DNA from: Batillaria attramentaria
Taxonomy: Eukaryota > Mollusca > Gastropoda > Batillariidae
Reading direction: 5' to 3'
Assembly (NCBI GenBank): GCA_018292915.2
Contig: JACVVK020000196.1
Location: 717,501-781,500 of the forward strand
DNA: 64,000 nt
Positions 11,452 to 43,719 of the stretch are shown here, in pieces. The translations under genes were made by a program, and so were the position numbers. The notes beneath the pieces are model-generated. The model saw only the letters and a list, made by a program, of their open reading frames with translations, was not told where the DNA came from and did no database searches. The number at the start of each line of letters is the position of its first letter. Position 1 is the stretch's first letter.

Positions 11452-11772
11452 GTGTCGAATGCTGGCTACACTTCTGAAGTGGAACACTGCACTCACTTTT
11501 CTGGGCGTTTGTGGATCGAATGTGGGCTTCTTTTCTTCGGAAGTGGATAATTGCCAGCACTTGATAAAATTGACGTTCTTGACACTCATCTTACTGAACG
11601 TCTAAGCGTTACGCACGACCCTTCATTCCACTGAAAACGACAGGTGGGGGTGATGTGGATTTCTGACAAGCACTGTTTCTGTCGGTTGGTAGATGGTTTA
11701 CACGACGTTTATATGGCGTATGTCAAGTTGTTGAGATGAGCTGGTGTGCTTGACTTCACCCAGTTCCCTGTA

Positions 11773-12073
11773 GGTTAGGGTGTGCCTGTACTTTCTGGTC
11801 TTACCTGCAAGTGGCCTCTCTAGGAGCCCGTGGCAACTGTTGCTAGGGCCGAGAAACGATTCCACTTCCCTTCCTCTGAATCCGGTAGTTTGTTGCGCTT
11901 ATTCAGCAGAGCACGACAGATCCCTAAAGGTTAGGGTGTGCCTGTACTTTCTGATCTTACCTGCAAGTGGCCTCTCCAGGAGCCCGTGGCAACTGTTGCT
12001 AGGGCCGAGAAACGATTCCACTTCCCTTCCTCTTCCGGTAGTTTGTTGCGCTTGTTCAGCAGAGCACGACGGC
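11773..12073 (+). repeat. Tandem duplication, 156-bp unit, two copies
   Basis: ggttagggtgtgcctgtact starts at 11773 and again at 11929. The second copy differs by a few substitutions and a small deletion (cctctgaatccgg versus cctcttccgg). No coding function is evident. Confidence 0.85.
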
Positions 12074-12268
12074 GGCAGCATAGCAAAGGCGTCAAGCCAT
12101 GTAGTTCACAAAATACAGTTTTTATTTGTATTTTTATTTACTCTTTGGCTCCTACTAATGCTCAGCTGGTATAGTTCGCCCGTAGTTTCTTTTGAAACCG
12201 ATTTGTTTTTAAAATTCGTGTCATTTGACTCTGTTTAACGAAGAAGATCGAAGAATGAGGTTTACGCA

Positions 12269-12271
<3 letters not shown>

Positions 12272-12342
<71 letters not shown>
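12272..12342 (+). repeat. (GT)n microsatellite
   Basis: Perfect GT run of about 70 bp. Confidence 0.95.
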
Positions 12343-12343
<1 letters not shown>

Positions 12344-13095
12344 CTGCGTCCTTGTGACACAATGACGCTGTAACTGTCATCTGGCTGGTCACAACGTAAT
12401 AAATTATAACAAGAGCTCAGGCAACAAATTAAACGTATACTGAGGATGGAGCAGCTGAGGCTTGTGTCATAGCACGTGACCTGGCACAGACAGCTGATTG
12501 GATAATGATACGGGTATAAATCCCAATTTTCGAAACACCTCCCCCCACACTTCTACAGCACCAGCCCCGTACCTCACGGGTGAATAAGTGTTACGGTGAG
12601 TACACACATCTGCTCCAAGGTATGATTTTTCAAAATGTACATTTCTGGGTCTACTCTGCTGACACTCGTGCATAAAACCTCTGTCACACGTGACGATTTT
12701 GCAAGCATACCAGCGGTAAATTGCACTCCCAGCCTATCAAATCCGCTCGGCAGCGGCACTGCCCAGGTACGCCGTCGCCACGCCTTTTGATAGAACGCGG
12801 TCCTATTGTTTTTTCCTCACCACGCCAGCCAACCGCCGCTCAACCGCGCGCTACGCGCTTAGTGTATTGTCCAGCGCCAGGCCGGCAGCGCAGTCCGCCC
12901 AGTGCACGCTGGTATCGTGTGAACAGAAAATCCACTCGGCGAGAGTGCGAGCTCGCTGCAGGCACTCAGTGTGTGCAAATGCCTTCATTAACGTTTGCAG
13001 TTTGCCATTTATTGACAAAAGACAAACACCGTACAGTCAAAAGAACGTTTAATTGTCGGACACGCTGAGTTACTTGCCCAATTTGGTAAACGCTT
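12343..13095. other. Intergenic, no gene seen
   Basis: Mostly non-repetitive within the window. Short open frames lack recognisable domains and splice context. Confidence 0.4.
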
Positions 13096-13109
13096 GTGAG
13101 CAGCGAAAG

Positions 13110-13283
13110 GGGTGGGTGGGTGGGTGTTTGGGGGTTTAACGTCCTTTTCCACCACATGGGGTGATATCAAAGACGGGGCAACGATGAAAAAGCCAGGATA
13201 AATATTTGGCCCCAGCCGGGATCGAACTCACGACCCGAGCATTAGAAGTCCAACGCTCTACCATTCGATCACCCCGGCTTCCC
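13110..13283 (-). mobile_element. Full-length family A SINE with 14-bp target-site duplication
   Basis: GTGAGCAGCGAAAG flanks both sides (13096-13109 and 13284-13297). Read on the minus strand: head, B box gagttcgatccc, body and tail in canonical order. This copy defines the ends of the family. Confidence 0.95.
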
Positions 13284-13524
13284 GTGAGCAGCGAAAGACT
13301 ACAGCTATATAAAAGTCCATGTAAGTAGAATTGCAAAGAACAATTGAAGATACAGGCGATTATTCCAACACCAAAACGTCTGTTTGCAAAGAGATTTCAT
13401 GGTTTATATAAGAATCGTAAAAGTTTTTCATAAATGCCCAAAGAAAAATCGCGTTATTTTAAGAAGAAATTTTTATTTTATTTCAAACTGACTTATTTTA
13501 TGTAAAGACGGAGTACACAGAAAA

Positions 13525-13860
13525 ATAAATGTTGCGTGAGTGTTAGAAAGATGATATCATATGTTAGAAGCATAATATCGAATGTTAGAAAAATGATATC
13601 GCATGTTAAGAACATAATATCGAATGTTAGAAAACTGATATCGCATTGTAGAAACATAATATCGAATGTTGGAAAAATGATATCACATGTTAAGAACATA
13701 ATGTTGAATGTTAAAAAAAATGATATCGCATGTTAGAAACATAATATGGAATGTTAGAAAAATGATATCGCATGTCAGAAACATAATGCTGAATGTCAGA
13801 AAAATGATATCGCATGTTACAAAAAATGAATATTGCATGATTTAAAAAAATGATTTCGCA
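13525..13860 (+). repeat. 42-bp tandem array (eight or so diverged units)
   Basis: The unit is approximately gaaaaatgatatcgcatgtt plus agaaacataatatcgaatgt. Units vary by point changes. There are no unique spacers, so this is not CRISPR-like. It lies just upstream of the carboxypeptidase start exon. Confidence 0.85.
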
Positions 13861-13920
13861 TGTGTTCCGGCCTATTGACCAATGTTTGTTTTTGTATTTT
13901 CAGCATAGTCAGTGTTCATC

Positions 13921-24055
<10,135 letters not shown>

Positions 24056-24616
24056 AAATACACCTGTTACTGGTGTTTAGAACTGTTGATTCTCCTTTTC
24101 GTAATCAGATATTTTATCGTCGTCTTAACGCATCGAGCGTGATTTTCGTGGATGCGGCGTGAGCCTCACCATGCCTTTAAACTAACCGTATATTAATCGT
24201 TGACTGCAGTGGTCAAGCATATCAAGTATGTATATACAGGTCAGCGGCGAGCCCGGAAAATCATCCTCAGCTCTGAGGTAGCCTGCATGGTGTCCTTAAC
24301 CCTTGCTATGCACACGAGAGCACGTGAATTTGCGGGCTCGCCCCAATACTGTATATCTGCTGAGGTAATTTGATTGTTAACATAGAAACTGCACGAACTG
24401 CATTGTCAAAAACCTGATGTATGTTTCTAAAACTCTTTTGCAAAGTTACGTGTCCACGCTAGACAAAATTATTTTCATCAACGATACTACACTTTTTTTT
24501 TTTTTTGGTAATATCAACGGATGAGGCAGACTTTGCGTAACTGACGTGGCACAGGTGTTGGAATCACAAGCATTCAGATTCCGAGTTCTTGTTCTAACGA
24601 ATTGTAGCTTTCTTTG

Positions 24617-24659
24617 AATAAAACTGTAGTAAAATGCACTGTGAACTGAATGAAATAAA
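24617..24659 (+). terminator. Polyadenylation signals of the carboxypeptidase gene
   Basis: AATAAA at 24617-24622 and 24654-24659, about 560-600 bp after the stop codon, with no stronger candidate between. Confidence 0.5.
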
Positions 24660-24734
24660 AAACACATTGGAAACTGCTTGTTCTCGCTGCATATCATGAT
24701 GATCGATTGTTTGTGTAAGTCTGTATCCACAGTG

Positions 24735-24895
24735 GTGTGCAAATGTATACCAGTCATTTGCAGGGGGTGCAAATGTATACCAGTCATTTGCAGGGGCAGC
24801 AAGTGCACACCAGCGGGACGGGGTGCAAATGTATACCAGTCATTTGCAGGGGCAGCAAGTGCACACCAGCGGGACGGGGTGCAAATGTATCCTGG
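24735..24895 (+). repeat. Two-part tandem repeat
   Basis: A unit of 29 bp (tgcaaatgtataccagtcat plus ttgcagggg) alternates with a unit of about 28 bp (cagcaagtgcacaccagcgg). A diverged inverted trace (actggtacacatttgcaacc) lies near 25165. Confidence 0.75.
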
Positions 24896-25239
24896 ATTTG
24901 GGTCTCGCGAGTTCGAGTCACGTGACAGCTAACTCCGTCTTACGAATGTAACTTAAACGAAAGCATTAAACGAATGTAGCCATCAGATGCTGATTATATA
25001 TGTAAGTATATAGTAGCTGTCGTAATTTGTAACCGTTTCACTTTCCGGCGCCGAACCAGTCGATAAAAATAGCAGGTCAATATCGCGAGAGCTGACCGGA
25101 CTGAGGGGCGGGATACAATCGCCCCACTGAGCGGAGAGCTGGAGTACATTTGCTCCCCCTGCATAGAACTGGTACACATTTGCAACCCCTAGAAGGCGAA
25201 CTATACCAACTGAGCGTCAGTACAGGAGCTTAAAAAAAC

Positions 25240-25657
25240 AAAAAAAACAGTAAGACATACGAATGCATGTCTATGTATCATTCCTAGTATATAGTGTGAG
25301 CGCCCCACAGGGCAGGCTAACACACGGCCTAAAAAATATGGCAGCAGATCTGGAAGACGTCGCTGGATGTGTTTTACGTAAAAATTTGTTTTACAATGAA
25401 ATGTGCCGGGTGGTTTCGTTTTCATCACCACGTTCACAATCCATGTCAGTGTCTCCGCAGAGGCATCCATCAAAACCACTCTTGCTTCATGTGTTGTTTA
25501 GCTGCAGCTGCAGGCGCGCTTTGGTTTCAAGTAGTTGTTTGTTGGCTTGTTTGCGATTGTCGTTACTCACAAAGAAATGACAAGACAGGGAGGTCGTCAG
25601 TTTAGTAAAATAAACTGGTATAACAGCATAAAGCAACTGAAGATCTAAAATTTCTCT

Positions 25658-25716
<59 letters not shown>

Positions 25717-26232
25717 GCTTTGTTTTGATTTGTGTTGGTCATTCTTTAGCTTATGTAGATATGTATGTGCTATTTACATAGCCCTTTTTCACCCTATGAC
25801 GAACATTCGTTATGGATTGTATTAAATTAATCAATCCTCAATGCTCCAAGGGGTTCCCGTATAAAATGTTGACTTGACTTGACCTGTCCAGAACAGTTAC
25901 TTCCTCATGAATATATCTTCCCCAAAACTGCCGTCTACTCGTGCTCAGGCTATGGCTGTGACTGTAGTGTTGTCAGCTGGCGAGCAGGGCCCTTCAGTTC
26001 TGATTGAATAGATAGAAATGCAGGTTTCCGAGCATCGCTTAGTTAGCTGTAGCTCTGTTCCACGGGAATGGTATCCTGTTATTTGTCTTCCAGCGGGATC
26101 TGGTGAGAAAGGAATAATCATAAGCAGAGACTGTCGCAAAAACACGTTGGTAGTTGTGCCGGGTGTATGTTTTACGACAAGAGAACGTTTTGTGTCATAC
26201 TGACGCGTTTGTAAAGGTACGCTGTCAGGAAG

Positions 26233-26306
<74 letters not shown>

Positions 26307-26820
26307 GGCCGGACGAGGGGGGGGGGGGGGCTTGGAGTGCTCAAGCGCCCCTCCCCCTCCCAAAGAAACAACCCCCAAAAGATGTTTATGTGAAAAAAAA
26401 ATTTATGCCCAAGAACTGCCCTCCCCCTCCCCCCCCCCAAAAAAAAAGGCCCAAAAGAGATGTTTATTTGCTAAAATAAGCAAATTTTTCATTCCCTCCC
26501 CTCAACCCCTCTTCGTTATTCGTTTTTCACTCAGACACCCCCCCCCCCCCCAACACACACACACACACACACACATTGTTCGACGTTTGATCGAGGAACA
26601 ACGACGAAAACAACGAAAACAACAAAAACAACGGTGATGATGACTTGATCCGTGCACCAGTATCGCACGAGAGTATCGCAATACAATCCGCAGACAATGA
26701 ACGTAGAGACTCGGTGTTTTGCAGTCCCGCAAATACCCACTTAGCAAAACGCAATCAACACAAGCAAAGATACTATAATTATACAGTTAGTATCGTTGAT
26801 ATGTTTTAATACACGAGCAA
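25240..26820. other. Intergenic with simple repeats, no gene seen
   Basis: Contains (GT)n tracts at 25655-25716 and 26236-26304 and several G or C homopolymers (26316-26330, 26537-26551). No coding frame with support. Confidence 0.5.
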
Positions 26821-26821
26821 C

Positions 26822-27216
26822 GGGGCGGTCGGTGGTTTAGTGGTTAAGAGACCTGTCACCAATGCGAGAGGTCAGGGGTTCGAGTCCCACTCGGGGCAAA
26901 GAATTTTCTTTCTCGTATGTGGCACCGTTCATTCGGGCCGATCGTCGGGGGTTCTCTCCGGGTACTCCGGCTTCCTCCCCCTCTGCTTTGGAAATGTTCA
27001 GCCCACCAAATTTGAAAAATAAATGCAATTCTAAATTCCAAAATTTAAATAGCTGAGCTGACTCTTCGCACCACGTCATTGTAATGTGTTTATGTCCGGT
27101 GTGTGAGAGAATGTGTGTGATTCACGTGAGCGTGCGTGTTGGGTTCAGTTCGCGGCGCTTTGAGCCGATTCATGAAATTTGGTAAAGCGCCTATACAATA
27201 CTCATTATTATTATTA
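26822..27216 (+). mobile_element. tRNA-derived SINE (family B) with (TTA)n tail
   Basis: The head ggtcggtggtttagtggtta ... caggggttcgagtcccactc carries A and B boxes. The body includes aaataaatgcaattctaaat and gattcacgtgagcgtgcgtg. The 3' end taaagcgcctatacaatact plus (TTA)n abuts the last exon of the gene on the other strand. A fragment of the body recurs at 30745-30902. Confidence 0.8.
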
Positions 27217-37049
<9,833 letters not shown>

Positions 37050-37113
37050 GTTTCTGTCATGGTTGTGCGGAGAACTAAATGGACACGCACTGACACTGGC
37101 GTAACTTCGGCAC

Positions 37114-37140
37114 GGGGGGGGGGGGGGGGGGGGGGGGGGG
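37114..37140 (+). repeat. Poly-G tract, 27 nt
   Basis: Uninterrupted G run about 65 bp upstream of the CTH start codon, so it may lie in its 5' UTR or promoter. Confidence 0.95.
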
Positions 37141-37155
37141 TTGTGGTTTATTAGG

Positions 37156-37328
37156 GTGGGCTGGTGTTTAGGGCCTCAACGTCCTTTCCCACCACTTAAG
37201 GGTGATATCAAAGACGGTGCAACGAGAAAAAGGCCAGCACAAATATTTGGGCCCCAGCCGAGATTCGAACTCACGACCCGAGCATTGAGAGTCCAACGCT
37301 TTACCATTTGGCTATCCCGGCTCCCCGA
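37156..37328 (-). mobile_element. Family A SINE with 11-bp target-site duplication
   Basis: GGTTTATTAGG flanks both sides (37145-37155, 37329-37339). Full-length structure, immediately upstream of CTH. Confidence 0.92.
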
Positions 37329-37653
37329 GGTTTATTAGGACCATGCCGTTAATGAAATGTGCTGGTTTGTGATTTCTGTTGGTGTGAAAAGCGTAGTTTG
37401 CCCGATTTAAAAAAAAAAATTGTGAGGCAAGGTGTATTTCAGGGAAGTGGTGACAAGAGAAAAACCGCCAGCCAGTCTTGGACTTTTTTGGAACAGGTCA
37501 CGCAGGTATCAGGCACGTGCATGTGAGTGAAGAGGTCTTCATGGAGAAACTAGAAGTAGTCCCCGAGTTCGATCACATGAGTGAGGGTTGAGAGAAAAGG
37601 AGACGGTGTGTTTTGTTTATTTCTGACTTCTGTGAGGTGCGTGCCCCTGAATG

Positions 37654-37823
37654 GGGGAGCCGCGATAGCCGAATCGTAGAGCGTTGGACATTCAAGGCTT
37701 GGGTCGTGAGTTTGAATGCCAGCTGGGGCCGTATATTTGTACTAGCCTTTTCTCGTTGCCCCGTCTTTGCTATCACCCCTACTTAATGGGAAAACGACGT
37801 TAAACTCCTAAACACCCACCCAC
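37654..37823 (+). mobile_element. Family A SINE, diverged
   Basis: gggggagccgcgatagccga head, B box gagtttgaatgcc, body and tail (aaacgacgttaaactcct) with several substitutions. An older copy. Confidence 0.85.
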
Positions 37824-38199
37824 CCCACACCACCCCCACCCGCCGCTGCATGTCTGGAATATTTTGTTGTCGTTGGTGTTTCTTCATTGAATCATTTTTA
37901 GGAGTAAACGTGATGCTTGAGGTTGCTAGGGATTGTACAGGCATTTTGAGGCTTCAAAATAAGTGATGTTAGCCACAGTGGTGAATCGGCATTGCATCTC
38001 TAGTCTATACCCGGGCGAATCCTGGGCGATCCGGGTAGAGCTTGGTACTTTTAGGTAAAATGGTCGCTGTGGTACAATTTAACCTTACTACGGTACGCGC
38101 GCGTAGAATGTCGCCAGCGACATTGTGTGCGGTGTACACAGTCGTGGATGATTTGGTATGCCGTATGCTGCGTCGCTCGATGTACTGTACACAGCATGC

Positions 38200-38354
38200 G
38201 GGGTGGGGTGGGGGTTTAGCGTCCTTTCGCACCACATACGGGTGGTATCAAAGACGGGGCAACGATGAAAAAGCCAGCACAAATATTTGGCCCCAGCCGG
38301 GATACGCCGAACGCGACCCGAGCTTTGGAAGTCCAGCGCTCTACCATTCGGTCA
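38200..38354 (-). mobile_element. Family A SINE with 15-bp imperfect target-site duplication
   Basis: CTGTACACAGCATGC (38185-38199) and CTGTACTCAGCATGC (38355-38369) flank the element. The first few head bases are missing. Confidence 0.88.
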
Positions 38355-38369
38355 CTGTACTCAGCATGC

Positions 38370-38991
38370 AGAGTCGGTCGTACAGAGTACGCTGATTCAG
38401 GTTCAGTCGAGCAGTTTCACTCTTGTCAAGCAGTTCAGTCAAACGGTCATTACCAAGCCAATGACATACCACGGTTAGACCAGACACCGATAGAGACACG
38501 GAGACAGACACAGAGACAGAGACTCACCAAGCTCGAAGTCAGAGCCACAAATCTAGACAGAAAACAAACCAGTATTGTTGCGCCAGCTCTCGCTAAACTT
38601 CGCTCGTGTCTCGATGATACTGGCACTAGTGACAGTTAAAAACTTATAACACCGTGACAACTCAGTGTCACGTCCTTCAAACTCAAAGTCGGCCAAACTG
38701 CGTCAAGGACGGGAGAAGAGGGGTGGGGGGGGGGGGGGGGAGAAGTGAGTTATGTGAAGAGCTGTGTTTGGAAAATGTAGTTGTATGTGCGTCCAGTGAT
38801 AAGACAAAATGTAGGCTAACCGGCGTATGTGGAGTCATATACCGACTGTCGGGTCATAATGACACTCTTACGCTGTAATGGTCTGGTGCAGTGTATCCAC
38901 ATGCATATATATTATAATACGTGAGGGTCTACTTCAAGCGTTTAGCTAACATTAAAAAAAAAAAAACCGAAAAAGGTACATTATAACACAC

Positions 38992-39027
<36 letters not shown>

Positions 39028-39062
39028 ATGAAATTAAATAAAATGGAACTTTATTGAAACGA

Positions 39063-39098
<36 letters not shown>

Positions 39099-39173
39099 AA
39101 ACCCAACTTTATTTGTCAACGATGAAAGACATTGGTCCAGCAGTCCAGCTTTCATTTTTGCCGTTGCTAATGC

Positions 39174-39220
<47 letters not shown>

Positions 39221-39929
39221 TATCCAAGTCTAACACCAATTAACTAACCCAAGTTTGCACTATAGCACCATCCGGACCTACCAAGTTTAGAATGACTGAA
39301 GCATACACCCAGCTTTCAGGTGCCGTCAGGAGAACATTATTTTTCGCTACTGTATTAAGGCGTACCTAATTTTGGCAGCAGCTTCGTTTGTTTGCTTTAT
39401 AGCGGTGAGGCTGTGGGCATTTTACTCCATTCAAGATCATTGTAATGTGTTGCCGTACCCATAGCGGGCAAACCTGTTGCACAGGAACAAACTGATTTGA
39501 ACCGCGGGACCCCTGGCGTTTCTGCTGCATTTACACAGCTATTTCTTTCTTTCTGTCGCTATTGTCATCAGTTGTTAGGCGCGTGTGTACCAGACTTAAC
39601 CACTGCTTGTTCCGGGGCTAAATACAGCCATCAAAATTGCAAACTGCAGGTGTTGTTTTCTTCCAAGCGGACCAAACATACATAGCACATGGTCAGGACT
39701 TGCTAGAGGCATTTAGTGGTTCGGCCGTCACAGAACTTGACATGCAGTCACCGTTGATCTGTGCATTTGAAGAAACGTTGTTCCGTCATCACCAGTAAGC
39801 CTATTTCGCGTCAGATTTCCACAGTTTATTGGAATGCAAAACACCATTCACACCGTCATGATCAGGTATGTGAACTAAGTTTTTTATGCTTTTACTTTTC
39901 TCTCTTATTCCCTCCCCCCTCCCCTCTCT

Positions 39930-39982
<53 letters not shown>

Positions 39983-40200
39983 ACCTTTGACTGTAGCTGC
40001 ACTGGTTAGTTGATAATAAAGTCAATACATGTAGGGCCTAATCTAATCAGTTTTACAACTCGAGCCCAGTCAACTAGAACTCCAGAACTCCATATTCACT
40101 GTCTGTGCCATGATAAATGATACAGATTTACAAGCGAAGAAAAAAATTTTTGGTGAGTAAATTTGTTTTGTCTGTCCTCTTACCGTGTTTTGGGCCTTCA
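38370..40200. other. Intergenic, simple repeats, no gene seen
   Basis: (GA)n at 38996-39026 and 39177-39217, (CAA)n at 39066-39098, (CA)n at 39931-39980. The remaining sequence shows no supported coding exon. Confidence 0.5.
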
Positions 40201-40272
40201 GGTATTCTCATACGTATTGACAAATTGCCTGTCGTCAGGTGAGGACAGCCAGGCGGCAGCACCATCCTCATC

Positions 40273-41340
40273 ATGTCCGGCTACACGACCCTGTGGACCA
40301 GCAGCTCGGACAAGGAGTTCCGCGAGCTCAGCAAGCACCACAGTCTCCAGAAACGTCGCCTGGGACTCCGCATGACCGGAATTGAGCGCGAGCACGTGCG
40401 GCAAGTGAGACGCGTCCGGACCGAGATGCGAGAGGCCACGGGGCTGGTGGAGCAGTACGAGAAAGAGAAGGAGCAGCGTGCGCGCCATTTGCTTAAAACG
40501 TTTAGCAAAGTCCATAGAAAACGACGAGCCGCACTAGGCTGGAAGGTGGCTCACTCACGAAAGGCGAGCACTATCCACGTTCGCGACGGCGTAGTAGAAG
40601 GTCGGCTGCCCAGCATCAGTGAGGCAAGCAGTGTTGGAGGCAGGAGAGATTCTTGTTTGTCTGTCTTTTCTGTCACACCGCGCCCTTCTCTGACACCCTC
40701 GGTGAGACCGAATGTTGACGCCTTCTCTGCTCTTGGCAGCAGAGCTCGAAAGACTAAACCTGGTGATCCGAGAGTACCTCTTGTTCATTTCGGCAAAGAT
40801 GGCGCACTTCCACCCATACAGAGCACCGCAAGGCGCGGTTCCTCCAGCTCCGTCTCCTCGTCCGGAAGTCATTCTGACAGACGATCCACCACCAGAACCG
40901 CTGGACGTCTTTCGGACACTGGCAGGCCAAGCCTCGGCGACATAGCTGGAAACAGCACCCTAGACCACAACGCATCCACCCAGAAGGGAGCAGACGACAT
41001 CAGCGACAACGGTTCAGATTCCGGCCACCCAGCCGCGAAGCGACTAATGTCTGATCGTGACGTCAGGAGAAGCAGACGGCAAGTGATCTGGACAGAAACT
41101 TTCCCTTTTGTTTATCACTCTGTCGGAGAGACAGTGTGTCCGCGCTACAGCCTGTTCCTTCGGTACGAACACTACAAGGTTTATCCGGAGGCTAAACCGC
41201 GCCCCTCTTTGCCAAACCTAGGCAAGGTCAAGCAGGAGGGTAAGCCTGTGGAAGAGAAGAAGATGACTTTCCGCAGTCTGGCCAAAACCCTGGGTATGAT
41301 GCGAAGTATGGCCAGCAGGGTGTCCGATCTACAAGAATAA
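40273..41340 (+). CDS. Unrecognised basic, Ser-rich protein (355 aa), single coding exon
   Basis: I do not recognise the family. The ATG at 40273 follows a likely 5' UTR acceptor (gggccttcag, 40192-40201) and the frame is open to TAA at 41338-41340. Residues ~30-95 are highly charged and helix-prone (EREHVRQVRRVRTEMREA, EKEKEQRARHLLKTFSKVH), a possible coiled coil. Residues ~120-260 are low-complexity Ser/Arg/Gly and probably disordered. A C-terminal segment (~270-335) is ordered-looking and aromatic (WTETFPFVYHSVGE, RYSLFLRYEHYKVYPEAKP). There is no signal peptide or membrane segment. GC content and codon choice match the other coding exons. It is convergent with SETD9. The stop codon overlaps AATAAA (41335-41340). 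Confidence 0.75.
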   Translation: MSGYTTLWTSSSDKEFRELSKHHSLQKRRLGLRMTGIEREHVRQVRRVRTEMREATGLVEQYEKEKEQRARHLLKTFSKVHRKRRAALGWKVAHSRKASTIHVRDGVVEGRLPSISEASSVGGRRDSCLSVFSVTPRPSLTPSVRPNVDAFSALGSRARKTKPGDPRVPLVHFGKDGALPPIQSTARRGSSSSVSSSGSHSDRRSTTRTAGRLSDTGRPSLGDIAGNSTLDHNASTQKGADDISDNGSDSGHPAAKRLMSDRDVRRSRRQVIWTETFPFVYHSVGETVCPRYSLFLRYEHYKVYPEAKPRPSLPNLGKVKQEGKPVEEKKMTFRSLAKTLGMMRSMASRVSDLQE

Positions 41341-41908
41341 AGCGGACACACTCCTGGTGTAGGGAGGGGTGCGGGTGGTGGTGGCGGTGATGGTGGTGGT
41401 GGTGAATGCCTACGTCAGTTACATTGTTATCTTTTTGTTGTCTTTCATGCCTGGCCTATCACCCATAACTACTATGAATTGAATTTGTGTTACATGTACC
41501 TGGATGTGTGGTCCAGCTGACTATAACTGAATGATGCTCTGTGTGTATGTGTGCTCTATGTAATGCCCTTGGTCTGGGAATCGAAGGCCTGAGATTTTTT
41601 GCTTTAAAACAAAAAGAAAAAAAAAAGAGAAGAAATCACAACTAAGAAAACTACAGCAGACAAAATAACATATGAAACAATGTACAGTTTCTCATCCTTT
41701 AATCTTCCATGTACTTCAAAATAACATACAGCAGGTAGGAGGCTGACAATATCACCTAATGGAACTCTTCTTCTTGCACACCTTATGTAGAATTCAGTCC
41801 CCTTTACAATAACAGACTGACCCTGTGAACAAATATATTCTGTCTGGGATGCAGTAAACTGGTACACTGAACAATGAACATAGCATCACCACATCTTCCA
41901 ATGTACAG

Positions 41909-42079
41909 GGTGGGTGGGTCTTTGGGGGTTTAACGTCCTTTTCCACCACATAGGGTGATATCAAAGACGGGGCAACGATGAAAAAGCCAGTACAAATATT
42001 TGGCCCCAGCCAGGATTGAACTCACGCCCCGAGCATTAGAAGTCAAACGCTCTACCATTCGACCACCCCGGCTCCCCTC
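41909..42079 (-). mobile_element. Family A SINE with 11-bp target-site duplication
   Basis: CCAATGTACAG flanks both sides (41898-41908, 42080-42090). Full length. Confidence 0.93.
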
Positions 42080-42271
42080 CCAATGTACAGGTATTGTACA
42101 TTAAACAATGGACAGCTGCTGCCAATACCTAGCTAATCTATGGGTTAGGGCTGAGCTTCAGACACCATCATTTTAGGACATTGTATTGGTAGCAGCATTG
42201 AAACAGTGATAGTGTTAAGCAGTCAAGTAATTAAATAAAATAAAATGAAATAAAAATCTCACTCTCTCATA

Positions 42272-42338
<67 letters not shown>
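42272..42338 (+). repeat. (CA)n microsatellite
   Basis: Starts 8 bp past the SETD9 stop codon on the downstream side, so it would be the first part of the SETD9 3' UTR. Confidence 0.95.
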
Positions 42339-42341
<3 letters not shown>

Positions 42342-42345
42342 AAAA

Positions 42346-43657
42346 CTAATGTACAACAGTGAAGTAGGTAGAGAAAAGTTCCTCTCCGCACTGTATATCT
42401 CTCACTGCTACCAGCGCCACAAGTCTTGTCAGCCTGTAAAACAAAGCACCACACAGACACATAGTAACTCAAATACTCTCTCAGGAATACTTTTGCAACA
42501 TCACAGCACCAAAGCTAAGCAAAAGGGTTGTTCACAGGGAGAAAAGGAACACACCTTATGGTAATGTGTTGTACAATAAACTAAAGTGAGCTAATCTGAA
42601 AGGATGACAACCCTCACCTCTGTGGCAGATGACTCCTTTCAAATGACGAGCTGTAGAAGTTGTTGGGCAGGTATTTTCGCAGGTGGAAGGGAAAGTCAGC
42701 AGGCACGTCAAACTCCTGGTAGGCAACATTGGCAGGGTAATCTACAAAGAATATCAACCAGCAGTCTGAATGCAATTAATGGTACATGTACATGCATAAG
42801 GGAAATAAAACTGATATCTTCCTCCTCTTGTTCTGATTTTTTTCTTTCTTTTTTTTCTTAGTGCAACAAGCATGAACTGTTCTCATGGAGAACATCTGCA
42901 CTGTACAAGTGAACATTACATTGGATACCTACTAGTTATTTAGCCACGGAGAAGTTGTACCCCTTGTTGATGGTCATCTACTGAGAGGGAGCAACAGTTC
43001 AGTTGTCCGCAGACTTTAACTCGTGCCGTATGCTACAATTACAAGAGCCCAGTTTGCACAGTGGACACGTTCAGTTGTCGCTGCTCAGTTTAGTATACAT
43101 GTATACTCCCATGCAAAATAAGCTAGAAACTTGTATTTTTGGCACTGTACCAAAGAAATTAGTCAAAAGGTCAACATCCCTTGCAGAGCAAGTCAATTGG
43201 AGAACAGGGTAAGTAAAAATTCCTTAGCCAAACAAGGGTTGACATACTGTGACTAACACTTCTGGCTCTTTTATTGTGTACAGTGTCAAAAATAAAAGTG
43301 TCAAGTTTATTTTGTGTGACACTATACAAGACCATGTTGCTCAAGCAGTCTAGATGCCTAGGAGAACTGTCTGTTCACCTGCAGTCTGTACGCTAGGTCT
43401 GCCCTTGATCACACTTTTAATGGAAATGTTAAATATCAAATAACCAGCCAAAGGACTTCAGGAATCGTACCTTTATTATGGTTGTTGACATACTGTCCAA
43501 CAGACAAGGGGTTCAGTGGTGACTGAGTTAGCCAGCTGTCGTCACATACAGTATAGGGACCGATTCTGTCACGCCCATGACATGACCTGCAGAAACAAAT
43601 ATGAAACTTCAAGTACATGTACATGCATCATTAAAATGTGCACACTTGTGCATGCGT

Positions 43658-43719
<62 letters not shown>

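Noticed and set aside
13525..13860. Regular repeat array resembling CRISPR
   Set aside because: Units are contiguous and diverged, with no unique spacers and no cas genes; the genome is animal.
26822..26895. tRNA gene
   Set aside because: Head of the family B SINE; followed by SINE body and (TTA)n tail.
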